Positions 1 through 8,286 of a stretch of 64,000 nucleotides of DNA are shown piece by piece; the stretch's first letter is position 1, and each line of letters opens with the position of its first letter. Position numbers and translations under genes: made by a program. The stretch is from positions 62,001-126,000 of the forward strand of contig NZ_JAAAUC010000003.1 in assembly GCF_009908165.1 (NCBI RefSeq), written 5' to 3'. Below the pieces are notes generated by a model. It worked only from the letters and a program-made list of their open reading frames with translations, searched no databases and was not told where the DNA came from. The DNA is from Frigidibacter albus. GTDB lineage: Bacteria; Pseudomonadota; Alphaproteobacteria; Rhodobacterales; Rhodobacteraceae.

Positions 1-1309
1 GGGCGGGGACTGGCGGATCACCGGCGTCAGCCTGCGCTCCACCGAGATCGCCGAGGCGATGGGGCCGCAGAACGGGCTCTACACGCTGATCGAGCGCGGC
101 GCGGACGGCACATCGGCGCGCGTGATCGCGTCGATCCGCGATGTCATCGCCGCCAACCCGGCCGCGACCCTTGCCGCGCTGGCCGATCCGGCGGTGCGGA
201 TCGTGACGCTGACGGTGACAGAGAAGGGTTATGGCATCGACCGCGCCACCCATGCGCCCGATCCCGCGCACCCCGCGGTGCGCGCCGACCTCGCCAAGCC
301 GGAGGCGCCGGTAGGCGTGCTGGGGCTGCTCGTGGCCGCGCTGCGCCTGCGCCGCGCTGCGGGCGCCGCGCCGTTCACCGTGCTGTCCTGCGACAACCTG
401 CCCGAGAATGGCGCGCTGCTGCGCAGCGGCGTCATCGGTTTCGCCCGCCATGTCGATCCGGCGCTGGCAGACTGGATCGCGGCCGAGGTCGCTTTCCCTT
501 CGTCGATGGTGGACCGCATCACCCCGGCGACCACGCAAGCCACGCTGGCCGAGGCCGAACGCCAGGCCGGCTGCACCGATCTTGCCGCGGTCGAGACCGA
601 GCCCTTCGTGCAATGGGTGATCGAGGATCACTTCCCGCAGGGCCGCCCCGCCTGGGAAGCCGCCGGCGCCATCTTCGTCACCGATGTCGCACCCTATGAG
701 CGGATGAAGCTGACCATGCTCAATGGCAGCCATTCGATGCTTGCCTATGCCGGCTTCCTGTCGGGCCACCGCTATGTGCGGGACGTCATGGGCGATCCGG
801 CGCTGTCGGTTCTGGTCGCCCGCCACCTGCAGGCCGCAGCCGCGGTGATGCCGCCGCTGGAGGGGATCGACCTTGCCGCTTATGCCGAGGCGCTGGCAGA
901 TCGGTTCCGCAACCCGGCCATCGCGCATGAAACCTTCCAGATCGCCATGGACGGCACCCAGAAGCTGCCGCAGCGTATCTTCCAGCCTGCGCTGACCGCG
1001 TTGGAGCGGGGGCAACCCTTGGCCCCCTTCGCCTTCGCCACCGCGGCCTGGATGCGCTACACGCTCGGCCAGACCGATGACGGCCAGACCTACGCCCTGC
1101 GCGACCCGCGCGAGGACGAGATCCGTGCCGTGCTTGCGGATGTCCCGCGCGAGGCGGGGGCAATCCATGACGCACTTGCCGCCCTGCCGGGGCTGATCCC
1201 TGCCGCGCTGAGCGGGGCGCCCGCCTGGCGCGCGGCGGTGACCGGCAGCCTTGACCCCATGCTGTCGCAAGGTATGGTCGCCGCGGTGCGCGAGGAGGCC
1301 CTACGATGA
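1..1309 (+). CDS. uxuB: Mannitol dehydrogenase-family oxidoreductase, fructuronate reductase type (5' partial)
   Basis: This is the C-terminal part, about 435 residues, of an NAD(P)-dependent long-chain polyol/uronate dehydrogenase. The frame is already open at base 2, so the true start lies before the window. The family catalytic signature K-x4-N-x2-H is visible in KLTMLNGSHSML, and the cofactor-domain loop CDNLPENG and the substrate-domain segment DHFPQGRPAWE are present. Family members reduce fructuronate to mannonate or oxidise mannitol. The following gene is a KDG-kinase-like protein whose ATG overlaps this stop (ATGA), which favours a role in hexuronate catabolism in the cytoplasm. Mannitol dehydrogenase cannot be excluded from sequence alone. 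Confidence 0.85.
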   Translation, partial: GGDWRITGVSLRSTEIAEAMGPQNGLYTLIERGADGTSARVIASIRDVIAANPAATLAALADPAVRIVTLTVTEKGYGIDRATHAPDPAHPAVRADLAKPEAPVGVLGLLVAALRLRRAAGAAPFTVLSCDNLPENGALLRSGVIGFARHVDPALADWIAAEVAFPSSMVDRITPATTQATLAEAERQAGCTDLAAVETEPFVQWVIEDHFPQGRPAWEAAGAIFVTDVAPYERMKLTMLNGSHSMLAYAGFLSGHRYVRDVMGDPALSVLVARHLQAAAAVMPPLEGIDLAAYAEALADRFRNPAIAHETFQIAMDGTQKLPQRIFQPALTALERGQPLAPFAFATAAWMRYTLGQTDDGQTYALRDPREDEIRAVLADVPREAGAIHDALAALPGLIPAALSGAPAWRAAVTGSLDPMLSQGMVAAVREEALR

Positions 1310-2208
1310 CCCTGTTCCTGTCCATTGGCGAGGCGATGGTCGAGCTGTCGCGCGCCCCCGAAAGCGCCGATCTGTGGCGCCTCGGCTTTGCCGGCGATAC
1401 GCTCAACACCGCCTGGTATGCCCGCGCCTGCCTGCCCGAAAGCTGGCAGGTCGAATACCTGACGCGGCTGGGACAGGATCCGTTCTCGCCCAGGATGCTG
1501 GAGTTTCTGGGCAAAAGCCGCATCGGCACCACCCATGTGACGATCGACCCGGCGCGGTCGGTCGGGCTCTATTCCATCGAGCTTCATGACGGCGAGCGCA
1601 GCTTTGCCTATTGGCGCGGCCAGTCCGCCGCTCGGCATCTGGCCGAAGATACGGATGCGCTGGACCGGGCCTTTGCCGCGGCGGATGCGATCTACCTGTC
1701 GGGGATCACGCTGGCGATCCTGCCCGAGGCGGGGCGCGAGGCGCTGATTGCGCGGCTGATCGCGGCGCGGGCCGAAGGCAAGGTGACGGCCTTCGACCCC
1801 AACCTGCGCCCCAAGCTGTGGGAAAGCGCGGACGCGATGCGCCACTGGCTGACCGCGGCCGGCGAGGGCTCGCAGATCCTGCTGCCGAGTTACGAGGATG
1901 AGGCGGAGTGGTTCGGCGATACCTCGCTGCGGGCCTGCGCGGACCGCTGGCTGGAAGCTGGTGCCGGCGAAGTGATCGTCAAGAACGGCGGCGGCGCGAT
2001 GGGCCTGCTGGAGGCGGGCGGCTATGCCGAGATCGAGGTCGAAAGCTCCCGCCCGGTTGACAGCACCGGCGCGGGCGACAGCTTCAACGGCGGCTATCTG
2101 GCGGCGCGGCTGACCGGCACCAGCGCGGCCGAGGCGGCGCTGCGCGGCCATGCCATCGCGCGGCAGGTGATCGCGGCGCCCGGCGCGCTGGTGCCCGTCA
2201 CCGCCTAG
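1306..2208 (+). CDS. kdgK: PfkB-family sugar kinase, probable 2-keto-3-deoxygluconate kinase
   Basis: This 300-residue ribokinase-family protein would phosphorylate 2-keto-3-deoxygluconate, the step after mannonate dehydration in uronate breakdown. The C-terminal PfkB signature DSTGAGDSF is at about residues 252-260, and Asp258 would be the catalytic base. The N-terminal GEAMVEL strand and the AFDPNLRPKLW segment are typical of KdgK. The start overlaps the stop of the upstream dehydrogenase by 4 bp, implying translational coupling. The stop codon shares the palindrome CTAG with the stop of the convergent permease gene. Assignment to KDG rather than another keto-sugar rests on the uxuB-like neighbour. 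Confidence 0.85.
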   Translation: MTLFLSIGEAMVELSRAPESADLWRLGFAGDTLNTAWYARACLPESWQVEYLTRLGQDPFSPRMLEFLGKSRIGTTHVTIDPARSVGLYSIELHDGERSFAYWRGQSAARHLAEDTDALDRAFAAADAIYLSGITLAILPEAGREALIARLIAARAEGKVTAFDPNLRPKLWESADAMRHWLTAAGEGSQILLPSYEDEAEWFGDTSLRACADRWLEAGAGEVIVKNGGGAMGLLEAGGYAEIEVESSRPVDSTGAGDSFNGGYLAARLTGTSAAEAALRGHAIARQVIAAPGALVPVTA

Positions 2209-3107
2209 TGGCTGCGCAGCGACAGGATCCCGGCCCCGATGATCAGCGCCATGCCGAGGGCCGAGGTCAGGTCCGGCACCTCGGCAAAGAACACCGCCCC
2301 CCAGAGCACGGCGAAGGCGACATAGGCGAAGTCGAAGGCGCCGACCACCGCCGGTGGACCATTCTGGTAGGCGATGGCGGCGCCGATGCTGCCGATCAGC
2401 AGCGCCCCGGCCAGCAGCGCCATCGACAGCCACTCCGCCGCGCCCATGCTTGCCCAGGGCGCCAGCAGGAAGCCCTGCCGCGCTTCGCCCGGCAGCAGCG
2501 CGATACCGGCGGCGGCAATGCCTCCGGTGATGACGAACCCGATGTTGAGCGCCAGTGACAGCACCAGCGGGCTTGCCGCGCGGCAGCGCGTCCGCGTCAG
2601 GATCATCGCCCCGGCATAGAGCATGGCGGCGACCAGCGGCAGCAGGGCGAAGGCGTTGAAATCGCCGAGGCCCGGCCGCAGGATCAGCAGCACGCCGAGG
2701 AAGCCGAGGGCGACGGCGATCCATCCCAGCCGGGTTATGCGGTCCCCGATGACCAGCGCCGAGAACAGGGTGATGAAGATCGGCAGCGTGTAATAGGCGG
2801 CCGCGGCGGCGGACAGCGACAGATGCGGCAGTGCCAGATAATAGCAGATCCACATGGCGACCAGCATCGCGCTGCGCAGCGCGACCCAACCTGCGGAGGC
2901 TGGCAGGCGCAGCCCGCCCTGGGCCAGCAGCACCGCCAGCAGGACAGGCAGAACGATGGCCGAGCGGATCACGAAGATCTGCCAGATCACGAAACTGCTG
3001 CTGGTCAGCTTGATCAGCGCATCCCCCAGCGACAGCGCCAGCACGGTGACAAGGATCACGCCCACGGCCAGCGGCAGGTTGTCGGGCCGGGGATGGGCTG
3101 GCTGCAT
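2205..3107 (-). CDS. EamA/DMT-superfamily permease
   Basis: This 300-residue, very hydrophobic inner-membrane protein has about ten predicted membrane segments arranged as two EamA repeats. The first repeat begins at DALIKLTSSSFVIWQ and the second follows about residue 145. The family contains metabolite and amino-acid exporters, and the substrate is not readable from the sequence. The ATG at 3107 is preferred. The frame stays open 45 codons further upstream but encodes Arg/Pro-rich residues with no membrane character. The gene is convergent with kdgK and the two stops share one CTAG. Confidence 0.85.
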   Translation of the reverse strand: MQPAHPRPDNLPLAVGVILVTVLALSLGDALIKLTSSSFVIWQIFVIRSAIVLPVLLAVLLAQGGLRLPASAGWVALRSAMLVAMWICYYLALPHLSLSAAAAAYYTLPIFITLFSALVIGDRITRLGWIAVALGFLGVLLILRPGLGDFNAFALLPLVAAMLYAGAMILTRTRCRAASPLVLSLALNIGFVITGGIAAAGIALLPGEARQGFLLAPWASMGAAEWLSMALLAGALLIGSIGAAIAYQNGPPAVVGAFDFAYVAFAVLWGAVFFAEVPDLTSALGMALIIGAGILSLRSH

Positions 3108-3363
3108 GGCGCGTGGGCTCCGTTGGCTTGCGGGAACATTAGGCGAACGGTCTGGGCGCGGCAAGGCGTGCCGGACCTGAGCCAGCCTTCCCCGCCCACA
3201 CGGGCTGCCCATCGGAATTTGGCACCGGGGGCCAGGCTTCACCCCCTTGCCCTGCGGCTTGCGCCGCGATGATGGCGGTTCGCGCCGTTGCCAATGCCCG
3301 GAAAATGGCTAGGGTCTGCGCGGCGGGGCAGGGTGCCCCGCAGGATCACGGGCGGAGAAGATC

Positions 3364-4104
3364 ATGGCACGCGCAGGCGAACAGAAGGTGATGCTGCTGA
3401 CCGGCGCCAGCCGGGGCATCGGCCATGCCACCGTCAAGCGCTTTGCACGCGAAGGCTGGCGGGTGCTGACCTGCTCGCGCCACGCCTTCCCCGAGGGCTG
3501 CCCCTGGGGCGGCGGGCGCGACGATCACATCCAGATCGACCTTGCCGACCCCGCCGACACCATCAACGTCATCGAAGTGATCCGTGAAAGGCTGGACGGC
3601 CGCCTCGACGCACTGGTCAACAATGCCGGCATCTCGCCCAAGGGGCCCGAGGGCGCGCGGCTTTCCACCCTCTCCACCGACCTGATGACCTGGGGCCATG
3701 TGTTCCACGTGAACTTCTTCGCGCCCATCGTGCTGGCCCGCGGCTTCAAGGATGAACTGTCGGCGGCCAAGGGCTCGGTCGTCAACGTCACCTCCATCGC
3801 TGGTGCCCGCGTGCATCCCTTCGCGGGCGCCGCCTATGCCACCTCCAAGGCCGCGCTGGCCGCCCTGACGCGCGAGATGGCACATGACTTCGGACCGATG
3901 GGCGTGCGCGTGAACGCGATTGCGCCCGGCGAGATCGAGACCTCGATCCTCTCGCCCGGCACCGAGAAGATCGTCGAGACCTTGCCGCTGCGCCGACTTG
4001 GCCAGCCAAGCGAGGTGGCCGATGTGGTGTGGTTCCTGTGCTCGGATCAGGCCAGCTACGTCACCGGGACCGAGATCGAGGTGAACGCCGGCCAGCACGT
4101 CTGA
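3364..4104 (+). CDS. SDR-family oxidoreductase
   Basis: This classical short-chain dehydrogenase/reductase has 246 residues. The cofactor motif TGASRGIG is near the N-terminus, NNAG is at about residue 92, the catalytic Ser lies in VTSIAG, and the YATSK active-site pair is about residues 156-160. The C-terminal YVTGTEIEVNAG strand is typical of the family. It would reduce or oxidise a carbonyl or alcohol with NAD(P)H, and the substrate is unknown. GGAG lies about 6 bases before the ATG. It stands alone, with a DMT permease transcribed away on one side and engB convergent on the other. Confidence 0.9.
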   Translation: MARAGEQKVMLLTGASRGIGHATVKRFAREGWRVLTCSRHAFPEGCPWGGGRDDHIQIDLADPADTINVIEVIRERLDGRLDALVNNAGISPKGPEGARLSTLSTDLMTWGHVFHVNFFAPIVLARGFKDELSAAKGSVVNVTSIAGARVHPFAGAAYATSKAALAALTREMAHDFGPMGVRVNAIAPGEIETSILSPGTEKIVETLPLRRLGQPSEVADVVWFLCSDQASYVTGTEIEVNAGQHV

Positions 4105-4127
4105 GGCCAGAGTTCGCGGCCGGGGCA

Positions 4128-4143
4128 GGGGGCGTTAGCCCCC
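4128..4143 (+). terminator. Short hairpin after the SDR gene
   Basis: The inverted repeat GGGGGC-GTTA-GCCCCC begins 24 bases after the SDR stop and is followed by only two T residues. It may act as a weak terminator between two convergent genes. Confidence 0.4.
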
Positions 4144-4166
4144 TTCACGCTGGAGTTCCCGAGTCA

Positions 4167-4209
4167 TTCACTTTGCATATGACATATGTATGGGTTCTGC
4201 ATGGTTTCC
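4167..4209. repeat. CATATG element, copy 1
   Basis: This 43-bp AT-rich segment in GC-rich DNA contains CATATGACATATG. The same sequence occurs in inverted orientation at 51651-51693 with 40 of 43 bases identical. It lies between the convergent SDR and engB genes. A degenerate relative is at about 27556-27590. Confidence 0.75.
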
Positions 4210-4231
4210 ACACGCCCCGAACCCAGCGGAT

Positions 4232-4879
4232 TTACTCCAGCGTGGCGATGATCGCGCGCAGCGTTTCGATGCCGTCGCCCTTCTCGGAACTGGTCATCAC
4301 AAGTTCGGGATAGGCCGCCGGATGCTTCGCCATCGCGCCCCGCACCTGGCCCAGGATCCGCTCCTGCTCGACCTTGCCAACCTTGTCGGCCTTGGTCAGC
4401 ACCACCTGAAAGGCCACGGCAGAGCGGTCCAGCAGCGCCATGATCTCTTCATCCACGGCCTTCACCCCGTGCCGCGTGTCGATCAGCACAAAGGCCCGCC
4501 GCAGCGTCTGGCGCCCCGACAGATACGCCTTCAGCAGCCGCTGCCACTTCTCGACAATCGCCACCGGGGCCTCGGCATAGCCATAGCCCGGAAGGTCGAC
4601 CAGATACTGATCGCCTGCGGTGAAGTAGTTGATCTCCTGCGTCCGCCCCGGCGTGTTCGACGCGCGGGCAAGGTTTTTGCGGCCGGTCAAGGCATTGATC
4701 AGGCTGGATTTCCCGACGTTTGACCGTCCGGCAAAGCACACCTCCATCCGGTCGGCGGGCGGCAGCCCGTCCATCGCCACGACGCCCTTCAGAAAGTCGA
4801 TCTCGCCGGCAAACATCAGCCGGCCCTTCTCGCGCGCCTCGATCGTCGGCTCGGGGGAAAGCGGGAAACCCAGCTGCAT
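4232..4879 (-). CDS. engB: Ribosome biogenesis GTPase EngB (YihA/YsxC)
   Basis: This TrmE-Era-EngA-EngB-type GTPase of 215 residues is needed for 50S subunit maturation. The G1 motif GRSNVGKSS, G2 TPGRTQ, G3 DLPGYGYA, G4 TKADK and the C-terminal SSEKGDG (G5) are all present in order. ATG 4879 is chosen because MQLGFPLSPEP matches the usual N-terminus and the codon overlaps the upstream MOSC gene stop (TGATG). It is the last gene of the rnpA-yidC-type cluster in this window. Confidence 0.96.
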   Translation of the reverse strand: MQLGFPLSPEPTIEAREKGRLMFAGEIDFLKGVVAMDGLPPADRMEVCFAGRSNVGKSSLINALTGRKNLARASNTPGRTQEINYFTAGDQYLVDLPGYGYAEAPVAIVEKWQRLLKAYLSGRQTLRRAFVLIDTRHGVKAVDEEIMALLDRSAVAFQVVLTKADKVGKVEQERILGQVRGAMAKHPAAYPELVMTSSEKGDGIETLRAIIATLE

Positions 4880-5631
4880 CACAGCACCTCTATCTTGTCG
4901 CCCGGCGCGATGCGCCCCGGCGAAATCACCACGGCGTAAACGCCAAATTCCTGCGCCCCGGTCAGCGCCCGCAGCCCGGCCAGCGTATCGGCATCCTCCT
5001 CGCCCGTCGCGGGATTCGCGGTGGTCGCCTTGCAGCGCCCGATGCGCTCCTCGACCCGCAGCAGCGCCGCGCCAATGCGAACCTCTCGCCCGATCCAGCC
5101 CATCTCGGCAAAGGGCTCGAACCCCTCCAGCCACAGGTTGCCCCGCCAGCGGTGGATAGACAGGTCAACCTCCATATGCTGTGACAGTGCCGCATTGGAG
5201 CTCAAGCTGTTGAGGGAAACCGACGGAAAATCGCTATCCGTCATCCCCCGCCCTGGCGCCGAGACCAGCGCCGCGGGCCGGAAATCCCCCTCCGGGCTGA
5301 TCGGGCGCAGCCAGTCGATCAGTGCCGCACCCTCGCTCTCGGGCCGGAACTCCAGCGCCGGCCGCGCCGGATGCGTCAGCACCATCGCGCCCGCCGCCTC
5401 GTCAAACCGCGCCTCGATCGCCATCAGCCCCGGGGTCCGCGCCCCGCGCTGGAACTGGCTGCAGGGCGTCCATCCCGGCGCCTCGGCATCGAATTTCGAG
5501 CGCCCATGCGTCACCGCCCAGTGCCGGTCCCACGGCAGGCACGCCCCCGCCGAAAGCAGCACGGACGCGAGAGCCTCGCGTCCGTGTGCCTTGATCGGGT
5601 GGCGGAAGATATGGGCCAGCGTGCCGGTCAT
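4879..5631 (-). CDS. MOSC-domain protein
   Basis: This 250-residue protein has an N-terminal MOSC_N-type beta barrel (LAHIFRHPIKAHG) and a C-terminal MOSC domain. The conserved Cys lies in the segment RCKATTANPATG at about residues 200-210. MOSC proteins are molybdenum-cofactor or sulfur-carrier related enzymes, and the substrate here is unknown. It overlaps yidC by 4 bp at its start (ATGA) and engB at its stop, so it is probably co-translated with both. This arrangement is common in Rhodobacteraceae. Confidence 0.9.
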   Translation of the reverse strand: MTGTLAHIFRHPIKAHGREALASVLLSAGACLPWDRHWAVTHGRSKFDAEAPGWTPCSQFQRGARTPGLMAIEARFDEAAGAMVLTHPARPALEFRPESEGAALIDWLRPISPEGDFRPAALVSAPGRGMTDSDFPSVSLNSLSSNAALSQHMEVDLSIHRWRGNLWLEGFEPFAEMGWIGREVRIGAALLRVEERIGRCKATTANPATGEEDADTLAGLRALTGAQEFGVYAVVISPGRIAPGDKIEVL

Positions 5632-7556
5632 GCCTTCGGGCCGGGTTTCCCCTTGCGGGGCTTTGGCGAAGTCGGTGCCTTTTCAAGAACTTCCGTGGTC
5701 TGCACGGGCGTTGCCTTGGCTGCCTTCTCTGCCTCTGCCCTCGCCGCCGCCTCGGCCTTCTTCTTCTTGCTGAAGCCCGTGGTGATATTGCCAAACAGGT
5801 CTGGCTTGTGTCCGTGCATCGTCATGATCAGGTATTGCTGCACGAAGGTGATGGTGTTGTTCGCGATCCAGTAGACCACCAGACCCGAGGCAAAGCCGCC
5901 CAGCATGAACATGAACACCCAAGGCATCCAGGCAAAGATCATCTGCTGCGTCGGATCGGTCGGGGCTGGGTTCAGCTTCTGCTGGAACCACATCGAGATG
6001 CCGAGCAGGATCGGCAGGATCCCCAGCGAGAAGATGAAGAACAGTGATCCGGGCTCCGGCGTCGCATAGGGCAGCAAGCCGAACAGGTTCAGGATCGACG
6101 ACGGATCAGGGGCCGAAAGGTCACGGATCCAGCCGAACCAGGGCGCATGGCGCACCTCCAGCGTGACAAAGATCACCTTGTAAAGAGAGAAGAAAATCGG
6201 GATCTGGAGGAAGATCGGCAGGCAGCCCGAAGCCGGGTTGACCTTTTCCTTCTTGTAAAGCGCCATCATCTCTTGCTGGAACTTGGACTTGTCCTCGCCG
6301 GTCTTTTCCTTCAGCTTTTCGACCTCGGGCTGCAGCTCCTTCATCTTCGCCATCGAGATGTAGGACTTGCGGGCCAGCGGGAAGACCAGCGCCTTGATGA
6401 TCAGCGTCAGCGCGATGATTGCCCAACCCATGTTGCCGATCACGACATGCAGCCAGTGCAGCAGCATGAAGATCGGCTTGGTCAGGAAGAAGAACCAGCC
6501 CCAGTCGATCGAGTCGACAAAGCCCTCGATGCCGGTGTCGTTCTGGTAATGGCGGATTGCTTCCCATTCCTTGGCGCCGGCGAACAGCATCGTCTGCACT
6601 TCGGCGGTCGCGCCCGGGGCGACGTCCATCACCGGCAGGCGGGATTCGGTCTGGTAGATCTCGGCGCCGGGAACATATTTCACCACCGAGGTGAAGGCCT
6701 GCCCCGGCATCGGCGCCAGCGTCGTCATCCAGTATTTGTCGGTGAAGCCGACCCAGCCGTTGCCGGTGACCTCGGCCACCTCGGCATTGCCGGCCTCGCG
6801 CTCGATCCGTTCCAGATCGGGCATGTCGTCATAGTCCATTTCCTGCAGCGCGCCGTCGGTCATGCGCACCACGCCTTCGTGCAGCACCCAGATGTTCTGG
6901 GTCTGCGGCTCGCCGTGGCGGGCCACGATGCCGTAGGGGGCCATGCGCACGGCGGCGTCGGTCGCATTGCTGACCGACTGGGTGATGGTGAAGAGATAGT
7001 CCTCATCGACCGTGATCACCCGGCGGAAGGTCAGCCCTGCGCGATTGTCCCAGGCCAGCGTCACCGGCGTTTCGGGCGACAGCGTCTCGCCGCTTTCCAC
7101 CGACCAGACGGTGCGCGCATCGGGCACCGCCGTGGCAGCCAGCCCGCCTGCGGGGGCCCAGCCATAGACCGCGTAGTAAGGCTGCGAGGCAGTGTCCCCG
7201 CCCACCGGAGACAACAGCCGCACGAGGCCGGAGGCCGGGTCGAGCGTGTCCTTGTAGTCCTTCATCGACAGATCGTCGATGCGGCCACCCGCCAGCGACA
7301 GCGAGCCGGTCAGGCGCGGCGTGTCGATGGCAACCCGCGGCGCTGCAGCCGCTTCGGTCGCGGCCTCGGCAGCCTCGGCCACGGCAGGGGCATCGCCCGG
7401 CACCGCAGGCGGGGTGCCGCCATCGGCCTGCGTCACCGCAACGGGTGCATTCGGGTCGGTCGGCGGTACGGCCGGTGCGAACACCGTGTACCAGACCAGG
7501 ATCACCACGAAGGAGAGCACGGTCGCCAGAATGAGATTCTTGTTCTGATTATCCAT
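5628..7556 (-). CDS. yidC: Membrane protein insertase YidC
   Basis: This 642-residue Gram-negative-type YidC/Oxa1 insertase folds and inserts inner-membrane proteins alone or with Sec. An N-terminal anchor (LILATVLSFVVILVWYTVF) is followed by an Ala/Pro-rich linker and a large periplasmic beta domain (about residues 80-345). Five membrane segments follow, with the conserved Oxa1 region containing MKELQPEVEKLKEK and NPASGCLPIFLQIPIFFSLY. The tail is basic and Lys/Ala-rich, as expected for ribosome contact. It lies downstream of rpmH-rnpA-yidD-ttcA but is separated from them here by an EAL gene. Confidence 0.98.
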   Translation of the reverse strand: MDNQNKNLILATVLSFVVILVWYTVFAPAVPPTDPNAPVAVTQADGGTPPAVPGDAPAVAEAAEAATEAAAAPRVAIDTPRLTGSLSLAGGRIDDLSMKDYKDTLDPASGLVRLLSPVGGDTASQPYYAVYGWAPAGGLAATAVPDARTVWSVESGETLSPETPVTLAWDNRAGLTFRRVITVDEDYLFTITQSVSNATDAAVRMAPYGIVARHGEPQTQNIWVLHEGVVRMTDGALQEMDYDDMPDLERIEREAGNAEVAEVTGNGWVGFTDKYWMTTLAPMPGQAFTSVVKYVPGAEIYQTESRLPVMDVAPGATAEVQTMLFAGAKEWEAIRHYQNDTGIEGFVDSIDWGWFFFLTKPIFMLLHWLHVVIGNMGWAIIALTLIIKALVFPLARKSYISMAKMKELQPEVEKLKEKTGEDKSKFQQEMMALYKKEKVNPASGCLPIFLQIPIFFSLYKVIFVTLEVRHAPWFGWIRDLSAPDPSSILNLFGLLPYATPEPGSLFFIFSLGILPILLGISMWFQQKLNPAPTDPTQQMIFAWMPWVFMFMLGGFASGLVVYWIANNTITFVQQYLIMTMHGHKPDLFGNITTGFSKKKKAEAAARAEAEKAAKATPVQTTEVLEKAPTSPKPRKGKPGPKA

Positions 7557-8286
7557 CAGGGAGACACCGCCAGTGCTGCCAAGGTTCGCGGAGGTTCAAC
7601 AGAAGGGGGCGGGAAAGGTCAAGCGGTTTTGCGGAAACGGCAGGTTGCAAGAGGGTAGGGCGCGGGCGGCGAGGGCTGGTTTGGCATGCATTTCCGCCCC
7701 GATGCGAGCAGACTGGCGGCGGCGCCTATGTGGTTGTGGGCGGCAATACCCCGAAGGACGGCCTGTTCCTGCGTCCACGCCGCGCGCGCAACCCCCGACA
7801 ATACCGGGCAGCTGGGGGACACGGTGGAATTGTCGGCAGAGCAGCCGGGTCTTGTGACCTGCAGGCTCGGTGAGCTTCGCTGCGACTGGACGCCGAGAGC
7901 GTCTGCGGCGCGGGGCAGGTCTCGCGACGGCTGCCATGGAAAGTCTCGGCGGGCTGCCCCTCAACGGGTTCCGCTGTGCCACGGTGCCCGGGCACCGCGT
8001 TTTATGGCTCATGGCTCATGGCTCATGGCTCATGGCTCATGACGGTTGGCGTGCGCCTCGCGCAGAACGGCGAGCGCTTTGGCCCCTTTCTGTCCGCCAA
8101 ACTCCTGAAATGCGACAAGTCCCTGAAAAGCGCCCGGTACGCACGGGTGGACAAGCGCCTTGCCGTCTTCCCGGACCCGATGGCAGACTTGCCTTCCCAG
8201 CCTGGTGGAAGCACCCACGACGCAGGGGCGACCCGGCGCAGCGGCACCCCGGTGGGCACGCGCCCTGCCGCGGCCCTTCGGCGCCC
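7557..8286. other. 730-bp gap between yidC and the EAL gene, no gene recognised
   Basis: There is no convincing coding frame: the open frames in it are Arg/Pro/Ala-rich and lack recognisable motifs. The gap holds a perfect 16-bp palindrome (CGGTGCCC/GGGCACCG, 7982-7997) and a heptanucleotide repeat (8004-8041). It must also contain the promoter and leader of yidC, but no clear -35/-10 pair was seen. Confidence 0.6.
8004..8041. repeat. Heptanucleotide tandem repeat (ATGGCTC)5
   Basis: Five perfect ATGGCTC units followed by ATG. The unit length is not a multiple of three. The repeat lies in an apparently non-coding gap and is immediately preceded by CGTTTT and the 7982-7997 palindrome. Confidence 0.95.

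Noticed and set aside
7596-8012. 138-codon minus-strand frame in the yidC upstream gap
   Set aside because: Composition is Arg/Pro/Ala-rich without motifs, and no ribosome-binding site or conserved neighbour supports it.
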